A program made the position numbers and the translations under genes. A stretch of 64,000 nucleotides of DNA from Flexamia atlantica (lineage: Eukaryota > Arthropoda > Insecta > Hemiptera > Cicadellidae): positions 1,922,001 through 1,986,000 of the forward strand of contig JAQJVK010000019.1 in NCBI GenBank assembly GCA_035578135.1, in the 5' to 3' direction. The notes beneath the pieces were generated by a model. The model saw only the letters and a list, made by a program, of their open reading frames with translations, made no database searches and was not told the origin of the DNA. Shown here piece by piece: positions 11,290 to 22,800 of the stretch; the stretch's first letter is position 1; the number at the start of each line of letters is the position of its first letter.

Positions 11290-11385
11290 ATAAGGCTTGC
11301 CGGGCACGTGGATCTTCTCCTCGTGTTCCAGCAGGATCTCGACCGCCTCCACATACTCCTCCTTGATGGCGTGCAGCAGCGAGTC
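11290..11385 (-). CDS. trp: TRPC-type channel, ankyrin-region exon
   Basis: A short 96-bp, 32-codon exon encoding DSLLHAIKEEYVEAVEILLE then HEEKIHVPGKPY. This is the conserved D-LLHAI-EEYVEAVE-LL-HEE ankyrin repeat of TRPC channels. The acceptor is TTGGCAG|GAC and the donor CCTTAT|GTAAGT, a near-perfect 5' site. It begins and ends in phase 0, joining ...NIRVK at 14958 and SWEAVDRS at 7839. No stop or frameshift is present. Confidence in the family is very high; the paralogue (trp rather than trpl or trp-gamma) rests on the combined exons. Confidence 0.94.
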
Positions 11386-12373
11386 CTGCCAACACGACAA
11401 CACACGTGGTCAAACATTGCACGACAACACTCCGACATTACTTCGTCGTCGTCAAGTGATACTCCTTTAAAGGTACGAGTTTCAAAACTGATCTTCTGCC
11501 GTTCGTTTCTAAAGCAAACTATACAACATCTGATTTCAAAGAAAAAAAAATCGAACGCTCTACCGGTAGACGATCTTCGATATACAGTATAGTTTGTTGG
11601 GCAGAACTCGACAACTGATTCCATTGTATTCGTGCCGATTGTTTTTCTACTCGATGAAAATTTACTATCGATAGTAGGCCTAACTGTACAAGATGGCGGA
11701 TGATAAGAAATAAAGTAAATTGTTCAGTCAGTTTATGTTAGTAACGTTTTAATTTAGTTTTTGGTCAGCTTAGTAATCTTAAATCCAGTGCTATTAAGTG
11801 TTTTATGTTTAGTTTGGGTATATTTTATTTAGGGTGAGATAATTGAATATTTGACAATAGTTTCGGTTATTGTTACTGTCGGTCGATGTTTCTTTCAATA
11901 CTGATGGTTTTTGGAACAGTAAATCGATTGAGTTAAACATGATAGGTTGATGGTTGATATCGAATTACCGAAATCTAAGCATACGCGAAAACGAAAGTGA
12001 TCTTCGCCCAGCTTGGGGAGTTCAGTTACTAAACCTGAGTAAAACACATAATTTAAACAATATTTAGTGTAAACATAACCTGTGAAGGCAGAAGATCACT
12101 TATGAAACTCGTACCCCTTTAAATTAATTAATAACGTTTTAATGATTATTTAGGTGTAAATGTGGGAACAGTACTGAAGAAATTTATAACTTGCTTAATC
12201 GTTGCTATGAAGACATAAATTGAGTTTGGTTTTATTGAAATTTGCTGGAGATGCAGGCCTGCTGCAACGGGGGTATTAAGCCTGATGTTTAAGGATATGT
12301 TTGTTCTACAGGGCTAGATACAACCTGTGCCACTAAGTTTAAACTCATCGTGTTTCTTTTTGTCATCCTACTA
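11386..12373. other. Intron sequence, nothing recognised
   Basis: AT-rich intron. The short open frame on the minus strand overlapping the exon (about 11440-11620) has no recognisable motif. A phrase near 12245-12285 (CTGCTGCAACGGGGGTATT) recurs near 60145-60165, a sign of a dispersed repeat. Confidence 0.5.
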
Positions 12374-12705
12374 ACCTCACTTTAGTGCTGTATTTTCCCT
12401 TGATGGCTGTAGATTCCAAACAGCTGTTATGATTACTTCATTTGTTTACACTTTCCTTGTTTGTTTTCGTTGCTATCACGGCAACTCATAAGGCCAATGT
12501 TTAAAATTTTACAACTTTAAAATTCGATTTATTACGTTATTAGATTTTCTGTGGCCAAGTACTCTGCATAAAATATGTTTTCAAGTCATAAATTACTTAT
12601 TTACAGACTTTGAAGGAAATCCTCGGAGCCGTTTTTGAGATAATTGTGCAAGCAAGCATACAAGCAAGCAAGCAAGATAGCATTACTCATATAAGAGTAT
12701 AGGAT
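12374..12705 (-). mobile_element. Helitron-related fragment, copy 1
   Basis: About 330 bp closely repeated at 51208-51530. On the minus strand it starts TCCTATACTCTTATATGAG, then has AAGC repeats and an AAAACGGCTCCGAGGATTTC segment, the layout of insect Helitron 5' ends. No coding capacity. Confidence 0.5.
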
Positions 12706-13094
12706 TACATACAGTTTTAACATCAAACTAAAATATACCTTTTACAATTCTCGTTAATGTCAACTAAAAACATGCGTTACTGTCCAGGACTAATTGTATA
12801 TTGACAAATCATGAATTAGTAAAATGAATCATTTCCGTTACAGTTTGTTAATGCTCGTCGGAAGCCAACGTTCAGTTATTGGATTATGTAATCGCATTAA
12901 ACTCTGAAACACTTTAGCCGACACTGAAAAATGAGTGGTGTAGTTCATTGGATGGATCCATACATTTGCTGCTCGTTTTTTTACAAAAATCATTGTTGTC
13001 AAACAAAGGGAAAATCTGTACAAACAGTAAAAATATACATCGTAATGTTGCTGTTAAGAAGTTTGTATAATCTACTTTGCGACCATGTTGTCTA

Positions 13095-14098
13095 GTTTCC
13101 AAAGATCCAAATCCAAGATTGCCGAATCTTAGATGGCCTTGCTCTCTGATGTCCTGAGGAATAAATCCAAGGTGACAGTTCTAACTTTTGTCTTGAATTG
13201 CAAATCTAAGATGGCCACGCTCTCTATTGTCCTTAAATACAAATCGAAGATCTTAAATACAAATCCAAGATGTTCGCCCTCTAATGTCCTTCAAAATGGC
13301 CTCATGCTCTTTAATGTCCTGAGGTACAAATCCAAGATGGTCACGCTCTCTAATGTCTTGAGGCGTGAGTCCAAGATGGCCACACTCTCAAATTTCCTGG
13401 GGAACAAATTCAAGATGGCCGCCCTCTATATTGCCCTGAGGTACAAATACAAGATGGCCTTGCTCTCCAAATTCCTGAGATACAAACCTAAGATAGCCAC
13501 GGTATTTAAAGTCATGGGGTATAAATCTCAGTTGGTCTCACTCTCTAATGACTGAGGCATACATCTGAGATGGCCTTGCTCTCTAATATCCTGCGGTATG
13601 AATCCAAGATGACCAAACTCTCTAATGTTCTGAGGTAACTCAAAGTTGTCCCCTCCGGACACTGGATACTCCGGATACTCAAGATACTTGCTTTCTGCTG
13701 TCCTGAATTACAAATCTAAGATGACCGTTGCCTCTCGTATCCTGAATTACAAATCCAAGATGGTCACACTCTCTAATTTCCTGAGGTGCAGATCTAAGAT
13801 GACTGTCCTCTCTAATTTCCTAAGGTACAAATCTAAGATGACCTTGCCCTCTAATGTCCTGAAGTTCAAATGCAAGATGGCCTTGCTCTCTAATGTTCTG
13901 AGGCATTAATTTAAGATGGTATCGCTCTCTAATATCGTGAGGTATAAATGTAAGACGACAATGCTGTCTAATCTTCTGAGGTGCAAAACCAAGATGCCCA
14001 CGCCCTCTAATGTCCTCAGTTACAAATCCATGATGGCGACGCTTTTTAATATCCTGAAGTACAAATCCAAAATGGTCTTGCTCTCTAATGCCCTGAGT
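13095..14098. repeat. 39-bp minisatellite (about 24 diverged copies)
   Basis: A tandem repeat with a 39-bp period, consensus core CAAATCCAAGATGGCC followed by CTCTCTAATGTCCTGAGG. Because 39 is a multiple of 3, it yields spurious open frames on both strands (plus-strand motif RYKSKMATLSNVL). Copies are more diverged than those of the exon-junction arrays. Similar words (AAATCCAAGATAAACATCC) occur at 14920-14943 beside the donor of the exon at 14958, so the satellite probably arose from that intron start and was later split by the sequence at 14099-14884. Confidence 0.85.
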
Positions 14099-14884
14099 CA
14101 GCCGGAGCACACCGGAGCGCAGCTCCGGTACTTTTTAGGAAACCGGAGCGCAATTTCTCAACCCACCGATACGGCTCCGGACCCTTTTTCTGGCCACGTA
14201 ATTTATTAATACTGTTTAAAAAGCGATTTTATAAAAGTGTACATCTCTTTCTAATTTGGGAATCCTTTAAGTCAATTTAACAACTCTATTTTTCTTTACA
14301 TAGTTTCGCGCAAGGTAATAGATGGTAGTTTTTTAACCTCCATTCTGGATACTGATCACTTGATAACCTCGAGATAGGCTTAGCAAGTGATGGTGGAAGT
14401 TTACTATCGTCAATCAAGGGCAAATCCATAATCCAGGCCAATACGAGCGTGTACTGGGTGCGTTTGGCATTACCGTACTCATTTCTACGTCGATCTTATA
14501 AGGCCTCTTGCGGCAAATAGTTCGTCAAATGTTTGGACAAATCAGGTGCGCCCTTGTTTGACAATAGCAAATTCCCACCATCAGTCGTGAGTGGCGCTAA
14601 ACACACGTAGCGCTGGAGATCACAACCTTCACGACCACTATGGCACAATTACACTAGCCGCGGCAGGGCAAACCTAGCTAGCGCGAAAGTGAACACGGCC
14701 TAATTGTTAAACTGTGATCATAAACGTTAAAAAGGCATCAAATTTAATCACAATTCAAAAAAGAATCCGGGGGAGGGCCCCTGGACCCTCCATCTGCTGG
14801 CCGGTTTTCCATACCCTCCCGGCGGCCACTCGTTGTGCCATAGCTCCGGTACTTTTTTCTTTACAAATTAAGCCCTGCCTGGGG
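14099..14884. mobile_element. Probable insertion splitting the 39-bp satellite
   Basis: The sequence between the satellite and its residual copy near 14890-14943 has GC-richer ends. AGCTCCGGTACTTTTT occurs at both the left (about 14120) and right (about 14840) parts in the same orientation, with CCGGAGC words nearby. No open frame with homology was seen. The element type is not identified and its ends are approximate. Confidence 0.35.
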
Positions 14885-14957
14885 TACAATTATAGATGAC
14901 TGAGCTACCTTCGTAGTTAAAAATCCAAGATAAACATCCAAGACGGTGCTGCCTCAC

Positions 14958-15102
14958 CTTGACGCGGATGTTGTAGTCGAGCAGGAGGCGGATGAGGTCG
15001 ATGTTCTCGTTCTCGATGGCGGCGATGAGGGCCGAGCGGTTCAGCGGGTCGACGCAGTTGATGTTCAGCAGCTCGGGGTGGTCCTTGTTCTCGTCCAGGA
15101 GC
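14958..15102 (-). CDS. trp: TRPC-type channel, first ankyrin repeat exon
   Basis: The exon encodes LLDENKDHPELL, then NINCVDPLNRSALIAAIENE, then NIDLIRLLLDYNIRVK. NIN-C-DP-NRSAL--AIENEN is the signature ankyrin repeat of all insect TRPC channels, located in the cytosolic N-terminus. The acceptor is TTCCCAG|GCTCC and the donor GTCAAG|GTGAGG. It is 145 bp: one base completing an Arg codon begun in the 26814-26654 exon, then 48 codons, ending in phase 0 for the next exon. It is intact. The intron start downstream resembles the 39-bp satellite unit. Confidence 0.95.
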
Positions 15103-15594
15103 CTGGGAACCGACGAAAACATCTCAATAGTAAACCTTGTACCACTTTCTTCATACATTATTTTTATACTATTATATGGCATAATTAATTTGTTAGGGTA
15201 TATCTTAAATCTTGAGGTTTAAATAAAATTAGTCCCCTTTATCAGGATTCTTTTATTATTGAATTAATTTAAAACAAAGCATAAAAACCCTGCAAGAGAA
15301 ACATCTACTTTATTAACTGCTAGCTAGGCAAGACACTGATTAATTTACAAAATTTAAATATAAAACAGTTTAACTTACCCAAAAACTTGGGGCTTTAAAT
15401 AAATCACAAAACTTTAGACTTTTGCACTTATTCAAAAGTTACTGACCAAAAAGAGACAGGAGAAACGGTAAAAGCTGCTTATAAAGGGCAGGTCAAGATT
15501 CTGGATCTTTCCACAGATCCTCGCATTCTATTGGCTGACGGGCCTTGCCTCGCCATCATAGAAGATTTCTACATGTTTACTTGACTTTACAGGT
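15103..15594. other. Intron sequence, nothing recognised
   Basis: AT-rich sequence upstream of the exon acceptor. No conserved coding or repeat signal was seen. Confidence 0.6.
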
Positions 15595-15925
15595 TTAATT
15601 AAAGGCACGAAATATGAAATATGATTCAACCTGACTTAAAACCATAAACTTTCTATTTTCAAATTGGGTTGATTCAACATACTTTAATTTATCTAACAAG
15701 TATGATTCAAACCATATAAATGCTGTTTCGTCTATTCGAAGTGTTTTCGAATTATTTAATAGTGTGAAATGATGAATACTGTCAAACTCTTTTGACAGAT
15801 GGAAAAAATATCTACACATACCTCTCCCTACACATACAGATTCTGTTCCTGACTCAATAAAGCTAACTGCAGCAGCTGCTACTGATCTTGTAGAACAAAA
15901 GCCATGCTGAACTAACCTCGATGCT
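15595..15925 (-). mobile_element. Degenerate LINE reverse-transcriptase fragment
   Basis: The minus strand encodes VQHGFCSTRSVAAAAVSFIE and FFHLSKEFDSIHHFTLLNNS, then WFESYLLDKLKYVES, recognisable as the QHGFR-GRST and DLSKAFD-IDH blocks of a LINE reverse transcriptase. The catalytic Asp-containing block is altered (HLSKEFDS) and flanking domains are absent. A dead fragment. Confidence 0.75.
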
Positions 15926-16052
15926 AAACACTATCTATTAGATGTAATGTTTCCAAATAAGCCTCAAGCGGATTATACCCATTAGTTATTGTATTTTTGA
16001 TATTACAGTAAGTTAAGCTACCGGAGGAAATTTGAAGGATTTTCTTTTTGAT

Positions 16053-16265
16053 AGCCAAGTGGATAAAGTGATCACTCGTAACCTGAGGGTCGCCGGTTTG
16101 AATCTTGTCCAGGATTGAACCTGGCTCTTATCATTGGGCTATGAATTAATGATGTCTGACAAAAATTCGCCGTTAGATGGTAATAAGACCTGAGTTTGGA
16201 CCTTTCCCGATCAAAATATTAAAAGTGCCACTGGCGCAGAAACACACAGAATTAAAATATAATAA
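16053..16265 (+). mobile_element. tRNA-derived SINE
   Basis: The plus strand has an A-box-like TAGCCAAGTGGATAAAGTGA and a B-box-like GGTTTGAATCTTG about 25 nt apart in the right order. A tail follows with GAGTTTGGACCTTTCCC, a motif shared with the minus-strand element at 7925-8094, which supports a common SINE family. The promoter boxes are diverged, so it is likely silent. Confidence 0.55.
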
Positions 16266-16524
16266 TGGTTGTGCACATCAAGCCAAAGTCAACAGGGAGT
16301 TTTTGAAATCTACGGTAAAACAACACGATAAACGTTAAACGGTTAAATCAGCTGATTTTCTCCATTTAGTACAATGTTAAAAAATACCGTTTAACGTTTA
16401 TCGTATTGTTTTACCGTGGATGGCAAAAACTCCCTTAACACAGTGATATCCGTTATCAATAATGTTATCCAATTTCCAGTCGTGAAATTGGAACTGCATT
16501 GAATGTTATAGAAAAAATATTTTA

Positions 16525-17313
16525 CAGGGTGTTTTTTTTTAAACGCAACCCATTTTTAAGATTGAATAATTCACATATAAATATGAAATAAGTTTTGTTT
16601 TATGGTAATTTATGTTTTATACAATCTATTATTTAAGTTTGATCACATTTAGTTCATTTTATGTGCTCAAAAAATCCGCCAATGGCATTTGTATGAAGTT
16701 ATGTTCTCTCCATCAAATTCCCGAACACGTGTTGCTAGGTACCTCTTAAAATTTCTTGTATTACGTTTGTTTTGTTTGGTTTGAGGTACTGAATATGATT
16801 TGACTTGTTTTTGAGACCTTACTTTGTATGTATCCCCCAAAGAACATAATAATATAGTGGGGTCAAAAACAGCGATCTTGGAGGGAAATAATCCTCCACC
16901 GGTAAAATCAAGTTTTGGGTTGCGTTTTTAATGTGTGTGTCTTTAAGCACGATAACTCGCGTAAAAATGGTCCGATCGGAATGAAATTTGCCACAGACAT
17001 GTAAATTAGTAATTATTCTACGAAAACAATTCAAAAGCTATTTAGCACCTCAAAACAATCATAATAAATTCAATGCAAGAAATTTAAAGAGGTACCTTGC
17101 AAAATGTGTTCGGGAATTTGATTGACTGAGCATAACTTTATACAAATGCTAATGGCGCACTGTTTGAGCACGTAATGTAAACTAAATGTGATCAAACTTA
17201 AGGAATAGGTTGTATAAAATGCAAAGATCAATAAAACAATACTAATTACACATTCATATGTGCATTATTCAATCTTAAAAATGGGTTGGGTTTTAAAAAA
17301 AAAAAACACCCTG
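16525..17313. mobile_element. Foldback element with CAGGGTGT tips, 789 bp
   Basis: The two ends are inverted copies of roughly 240 bp, from CAGGGTGTTTTTTTTT on the left to AAAAAAACACCCTG on the right, flanked by TA. The arms share AAAAATGGGTTG and TTTGATCACATTTAGTT words in inverted order. The centre (about 16850-17040) carries CGATAACTCGCGTAAAAATG, a word also present at 59579-59598, so a second repeat family may be nested. No transposase is encoded. Partial relative: 42310-42720. Confidence 0.75.
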
Positions 17314-18229
17314 TATAACAAACCAATAAATTCCCCGTCCAAAAAACCAAACTACCTTAAAACTAGGCGTATTTCCAGGAAATAGTCTTTTTAAGTAATA
17401 GTACAAATCATGATAAGAGTGGAAAGTGGAACATTACATATTCGAGACCGTATGTTGAAGTGCGAGATTTATCGAGCACCTCATATGGTCGATAAAATGT
17501 GAACCACATTCACTCGAGTGTTGAACGATACTTTTCGTTACACAGCTGATTAAAAATTATCAAATAAACATTTGTTAGTTTTTGTCGAAAATCCAAAAAA
17601 GATAGTAACTTTGCTTTTGCATTGTAAACAATGCTGTTTGTAGTAAACAATGTAATGATGACTTTGCGTAGATGATGGGTTGACACTATTTTGAAATCAC
17701 CTAACGAAAGGAGGTGACTTCACAGTAATGTCGCAAAACAAAATTATTCAACACCTTATTAAGATCGAAATGTAAGCTGCAGCGCCTGGCAGCCTATTGG
17801 TTATCTAGAATATAAATCTATGTAGAGTGAATAAATTTTTCGCTACACCAATCACTTGTTTACGTTATGCGTTTATCACTTGCGAAAATGCATCACTAAA
17901 TTGTTTACTACGCAAAACAATGTTCATTTATTCATGTTCATCACGCAAAATAATTGTCTTTTTTGGATTTTTCCGACCTAATGGAAAAAATATTTCTTAT
18001 TGTTTCATCAGCTGTGTAGCGAAAAGTATCGTTCAAAGCACGAGTGAAAGGGTTTGCATATTCTCGACCATACGAAGTGTTCGGTAAACATCGTACTTCA
18101 AACATACCGTCTGAACCGTCAAACATAAAGTACGTATTACACAATACGTATATTGTGTATTACGTACTTTTTATCATCCTAACACAGAAACATCTGTTTT
18201 CAGTTCCCTTCTGTTGGCTCGAAAGTAAC
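17314..18229. other. Intron sequence with weak inverted similarity
   Basis: Diverged inverted similarity is seen between about 17435-17545 and 18005-18090 (for example CGATACTTTTCGTTACACAG and CTGTGTAGCGAAAAGTATCG), suggesting an old foldback element. No gene was seen. Confidence 0.45.
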
Positions 18230-18640
18230 CCATTACCGGCCTAGACCGGATAAACTCTTCTCCGGCCTAGGTCGGAAAGAACGGAAGTACATAATCAGCT
18301 GATTTGCAGCAAACCGACGTTTAATGTTTGTTTATTGGTGGTTTATTGGTTTATTTTTAGAGGAATGTAGTGGCAGCACTGCATCCGTAGCAAATGTTTG
18401 CTCTATTTGTTATAGGTTAGGTTTGAAGGTTTAAGAAACGTGTGTTTATGTAAGGACTACGTTATGATTGTAAGTATGTTTTTTCTACGTAGTATGATGA
18501 AAAATATCTTATGTTACACGGCTGGGAAGTTTTGCCGTATTCGCATGAAAATCCCGTACTCGCTTTCGCTCGCGCGGGAACTATCATGCTCGTCCGGCAA
18601 AACAGTACTTCCCGGCCTAGTAACGTAATATACTATTTTC
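18230..18640. repeat. Dispersed repeat, copy related to 63120-63530
   Basis: Shares ordered words with 63120-63530, including AGAGGAATGTAGTGGC, GGGAACTAT and AAAACAGTACTT. Both ends have CCGGCCTAG-like or CCGGTCTAG-like words. It is probably a mobile element of unknown class; no coding frame was recognised. Confidence 0.5.
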
Positions 18641-19184
18641 CCACTTTTGTTCGGAAAGAACAATATCTCATATTAAGTATAACAAGTATTATTTACTTAA
18701 TAATTATTTGCTTAGTACTTTACTTAGTACTGATTACTTAATGTTTTATACTAAGTAAACAATATTTTACATTAATATTTGATACCTACTAAGATCAACC
18801 GACTGATAAGCAAGGATCGTTGATTAATAATTCCTATTCTCGGTACGTTGAAACATGAAGGGTTAGAAATCGTTACATCCTATAGGTACAGATAATTGTC
18901 TTGAACAATCCTAAACATTGTCGTGGCTGGGTGTAAATATCAGTTTCATTCGTCCTCTAAATGTTAGCCGAGCCAACAGCAGATGGAACCGACCAATCAG
19001 AGGTGGCGCCCTGAGGTAAACCGCGACCGCTGCAATGCTACCAACCACACACATCACTGTGGCTACCATTACACACGTCTGTACGTGTGTCCAAGTTTCA
19101 TTTTTCTTTGTAGCATACAAAAAAAGGAGTTCGTTAGTGAAAAATATTTGTGAAATATTGGGTTATGCGAATATCGAAGATGAA

Positions 19185-19662
19185 ACAGAAAAACAGAAGA
19201 CGAAACAGAAAACATTTTACCCCCAAAAATTTTTGATCAAAGTGGTTTTAATTTCCTTTTAACACTGAAACTATTAAAAGCTTTTAGACCTTGAGAGACT
19301 TTTGTTTGTGGAAAATAAAATTTAAAAAAAATCTATATATGGAAGATTGTTATACTACCGTAAAAGTGAAAAAATTGAAAACAAATAATTTGTTCGCTTA
19401 AAATAAAAACAACAATAAAAAATAATAAAGACTTTCATTCTAACGGCAACCGATGGCATTGAGCTCATTAGGGAATCATTATAATAACCTAAGCTCAAAG
19501 TTAGTATTGAAATTACTTGCTAAGCTGCAACGAGGTTTAGAAAGTGATTGTTTTGTTAAGCCTCTCTGACTCCTTTTAACTTTTACAACGAAGATAAAAA
19601 AAAATCAACAAAAGAAAACTACTTGGATCGAAACAAAGGAAATTATTTTGAAAAAGTAATTG
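19185..19662. repeat. Dispersed direct repeat, copy 1
   Basis: Nearly identical to 22332-22800 in the same orientation, from the CCCCCAAAAAT region to AAGGAAATTATTTTGAAAAA. Short internal differences occur near the right end. The family was not recognised and there is no coding capacity. Confidence 0.8.
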
Positions 19663-19694
19663 TAAAAAAAAGTAATTTTCTCATAAACTAGTTG

Positions 19695-20032
19695 ATTCAA
19701 TCCGACTAATATTAAAAATGTGACAGTATGGATGTTTGTGTGTATATCTGTGTTTCAGCCACGTGAAAAATACTGAACCAACTGAGCTGAAATTTTGAAG
19801 GAATAGAGCCACTATATCAAAAAAGGACATAGGCCTATTCACTTCCTTAAAATCACCTCAGGCTATCCCCGTGAACGTCCTTAGCTTCAATGTTTACATT
19901 TTATAAGGATGTAAACATTCAAATGATGAATAATTGGAAACAGCTGTGAATACTAAAATTTGACAGTTCAAAGAGTAGAAGTAGGATCAGCTGTAATTTT
20001 CATCGTGAGCGAAGCCACGGGCAACTGTTAGT
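19695..20032 (+). mobile_element. Short Helitron-like element
   Basis: Starts near AATCCGACTAATATTAAAAA, has a segment resembling the Helitron 5' motif (ACTGAACCAACTGAGCTGAA), and ends GCGAAGCCACGGGCAACTGT TAGT, typical of insect Helitron 3' ends, with a small CGTG...CACG hairpin. Non-autonomous; the ends are approximate. Confidence 0.5.
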
Positions 20033-21379
20033 AATAATTGGAAGTATACATTAGCTTTTAAAGGGTTGTCAACGATGTTTAATTTACCATTCTCTAAACC
20101 TCTTAATCGTTTAAATTAGTTTGAGCCGCATTGAATGAATTAGATTTTTTAGGATCGCATTGAATTTCATCTCGTTATAAGGATTATTCTGGCGAAATAT
20201 AATTTATATTTTATTATAATTTATCCCCCAAACTCTTTTCCATCCATCAGTGGACTGAAAAACATCTGAAAACGATCAAAATCCTTTTCAAAAAGAAACA
20301 CCTAAAAGCTGGTCAACAAGTTTGAAAGTTCTGGGTCACAATATATTTCACAACAAGAGTGGAAACTGGGATTTTGCATGTTCGAGACATGTTAGAATTT
20401 CGAGATTTATAAATTATTTTTGTTCTTTTATCTAACCTTGTTTCAAATGAGTTAGCTGGTGTTTGCGAACTACCAAACGTACAACATCATATTTTTTATG
20501 TACTCATTTTTCATTCACGTACACAAAAAATCACTCGTACGTTAGATTAAAATAAATATAAACATTCAATTTAATTTAAACAAATATAGATGTGATTTAT
20601 TTAACAAGTTGGGGTTTATCTATTTGGCAGTATCAGTAGCTCGAGGCTTCTGCACATTACATTAGCCAAGTTCTCGGCGCTGCAGGCGAGCTGCGGAATA
20701 ATAGCCATTTTAAGTTTACAAAATATAAAAGTTTCAGGAAACTAAATCTTCATTAGGTATAAGTCTTCTAAAATACTTCAAATGAGGTGACTGTACAAAA
20801 TAAAAAAATTGTAATTGATAGTATTATTATGAAAATTATCAGGAAAATAGATCCTTTTTATAAATATGCTTATTCATCATATACTAGAGGAACCTTAGTA
20901 CATTTCACAAGCTATGCAACTCTTTTATATATGTTTTTATCTGCGCACGTCTAAAAAATGTACTACTTGTATGTATTTTTTTAGTCATCTGTGTAACATG
21001 TTTAGTTCAGGGTTGTCCTCTTTTTGGCCGTATTATTGATTCTTGAAGAATTTCTGCCAGTTCTTACAAAACAATAGTATTATTCAAAACAATCGTGCTT
21101 TTTATCTTTTCTGCATTTTACCTTTTTATTAAAGATATTTTAAGTTTTTTTTTCAAATTGGAACAGCCAAGACTTTGATGAGTCAAAGGTTTCTTTAACG
21201 CAAAGTGTAAACGCAAATTACATTGGCTCGTTAAGAGAAAGTTTTTCGAGGCAATTGATGAAAGGCTCAGGGTTGTTATTAGAAGATGTATTTGGAAAAA
21301 GAAGTACTGTGCTAAAAGATCAGCATTTTTTAGTAGATTTAAAATTGTATTTTAACTTAAATACAACAAAAAACTTAAA
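20033..21379. other. Intron sequence, nothing firmly recognised
   Basis: AT-rich. A phrase near 20380 (TTCGAGACATGTTAGAATTTC) is a weak relative of 17440. The part after about 21180 may be the decayed upstream region of the LINE fragment that follows. Confidence 0.45.
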
Positions 21380-21955
21380 GAAAGTCATTATTGTTAGTTA
21401 TTGAGTTTAACATTTCAAATGTTGTCAACTTATATATTTTTCGAATTATGTTAACTACTTATAAGAATATTGACTCACATATGCTTGGACAAGATATTCA
21501 AAATATTAGTGTTAAGAACATGAGGCAACTCGACATACCCTATCCGCCCTATCCTTGGCTTGAAAAAACAAATATTTCTTCAGAATTTATGGGCCTTAAA
21601 TGTCTGAATAATCCGCTTACAATCGTGCTGAATCTTCCTTTTAAGGTATTCCAAACTAAGTTGCATAAATGGCTCATAAACAACACTTTCTATTCCATTA
21701 AAGAAGTTTATTGATTTAACTTCAACAAATATTAATTTGTAACTTTTTTATTTCTTCATTTTGGAGTTTTCTCTTCAACACTTGGCTGTCTGTAATATTT
21801 GTCTGTATTTTACTGCTGGACCTGATTTTATTTCTTTAATTTTGTTTATTGATATTATTAAATTTCAGAAAGAAATTTAATTTACCAACTACATGTTAAT
21901 GATCTGACATTTATTAATACATGTTATTGTGCTTCTGTGATAATAAAGATTGATT
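21380..21955 (+). mobile_element. LINE 3' end fragment
   Basis: The plus strand encodes a C-terminal LINE polyprotein tail: SNVVNLYIFRIMLTTYKNID and later KLHKWLINNTFYSIKEVY, like the NWLVENPFYSLQEFF end of the 9.4-kb LINE. A 3' untranslated part with an AATAATAAAGATTGATTTC tail follows. The catalytic region is missing. Confidence 0.65.
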
Positions 21956-22331
21956 TCTGATATTTTTTGATTTGCAAAAATAAAAAAATATATCTGTTAG
22001 TTTGAAATTAGAGAAAAGCGAAAATATGAGTAAAAATAGGATAAATTTTGCACTCCTCCGATGCAACCAAGAGTCGCAGCAATAACAAATTTTCATAAGA
22101 GCATATTCAAATATATTCCCTAAAAAACCTTTATAATTGTTTAGTTTGTTAGAAAAGAATCTGTTGACCAAAAGATTGACTAAGATAAAGTCAAATAATC
22201 ATTAGATAATAAAGTTTTTTATGTTTATGTTATTATATTTTGTTCAATAAGAAATCATTTTTAATAGATTTTTTCGATAGGATTCAATCGAAATCTCAAA
22301 TATGTCTTTTAACACTTTTCATTAAGGTGCT

Positions 22332-22800
22332 ATCCGTTGGAAACAGAAACCATTCGACCCCCAAAAATGTTTGATCAAAGTGGTTTTAATTTTCTTTTAA
22401 CATTGAAACTTTTGAAAGCATTTAACCTTGAGAAATTTTTGTTTGTGAAAAAGAAAATTTAAAAAATCCTATTTATGTTATACTACCGTAAAAGTGGAAA
22501 AATTGAAAACAAATAATTTGTTCGCTTAAAATAAAAACAACAATAAAAAATAACAAAGACTTTCATTCTAACGGCAACCGATGGCATTGAGCTCATAAGG
22601 GAATCATTATAATAACCTACGCTCGAAGTTAGTATTGAAATTACTTGCTAAGCTGCAACGAGGTTTAGAAAGTGATTGTTTTATTAAGCCTCTCTGACTC
22701 CTTTTAACTTTTACAACGAGGCATTCTTCGAAGATTTAAATGTTCAACAAAAGAAAACTACTTGGATCGAAACAAAGGAAATTATTTTGAAAAAGTTATT
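22332..22800. repeat. Dispersed direct repeat, copy 2
   Basis: Second copy of the 19185-19662 repeat, same orientation, about 3.1 kb away. The right part carries an extra AGGCATTCTTCGAAGATTTA segment. Confidence 0.8.

Noticed and set aside
13133..14209. Lys/Ser-rich open frames on the plus strand
   Set aside because: Produced by the 39-bp satellite; the period of 13 codons explains the length.
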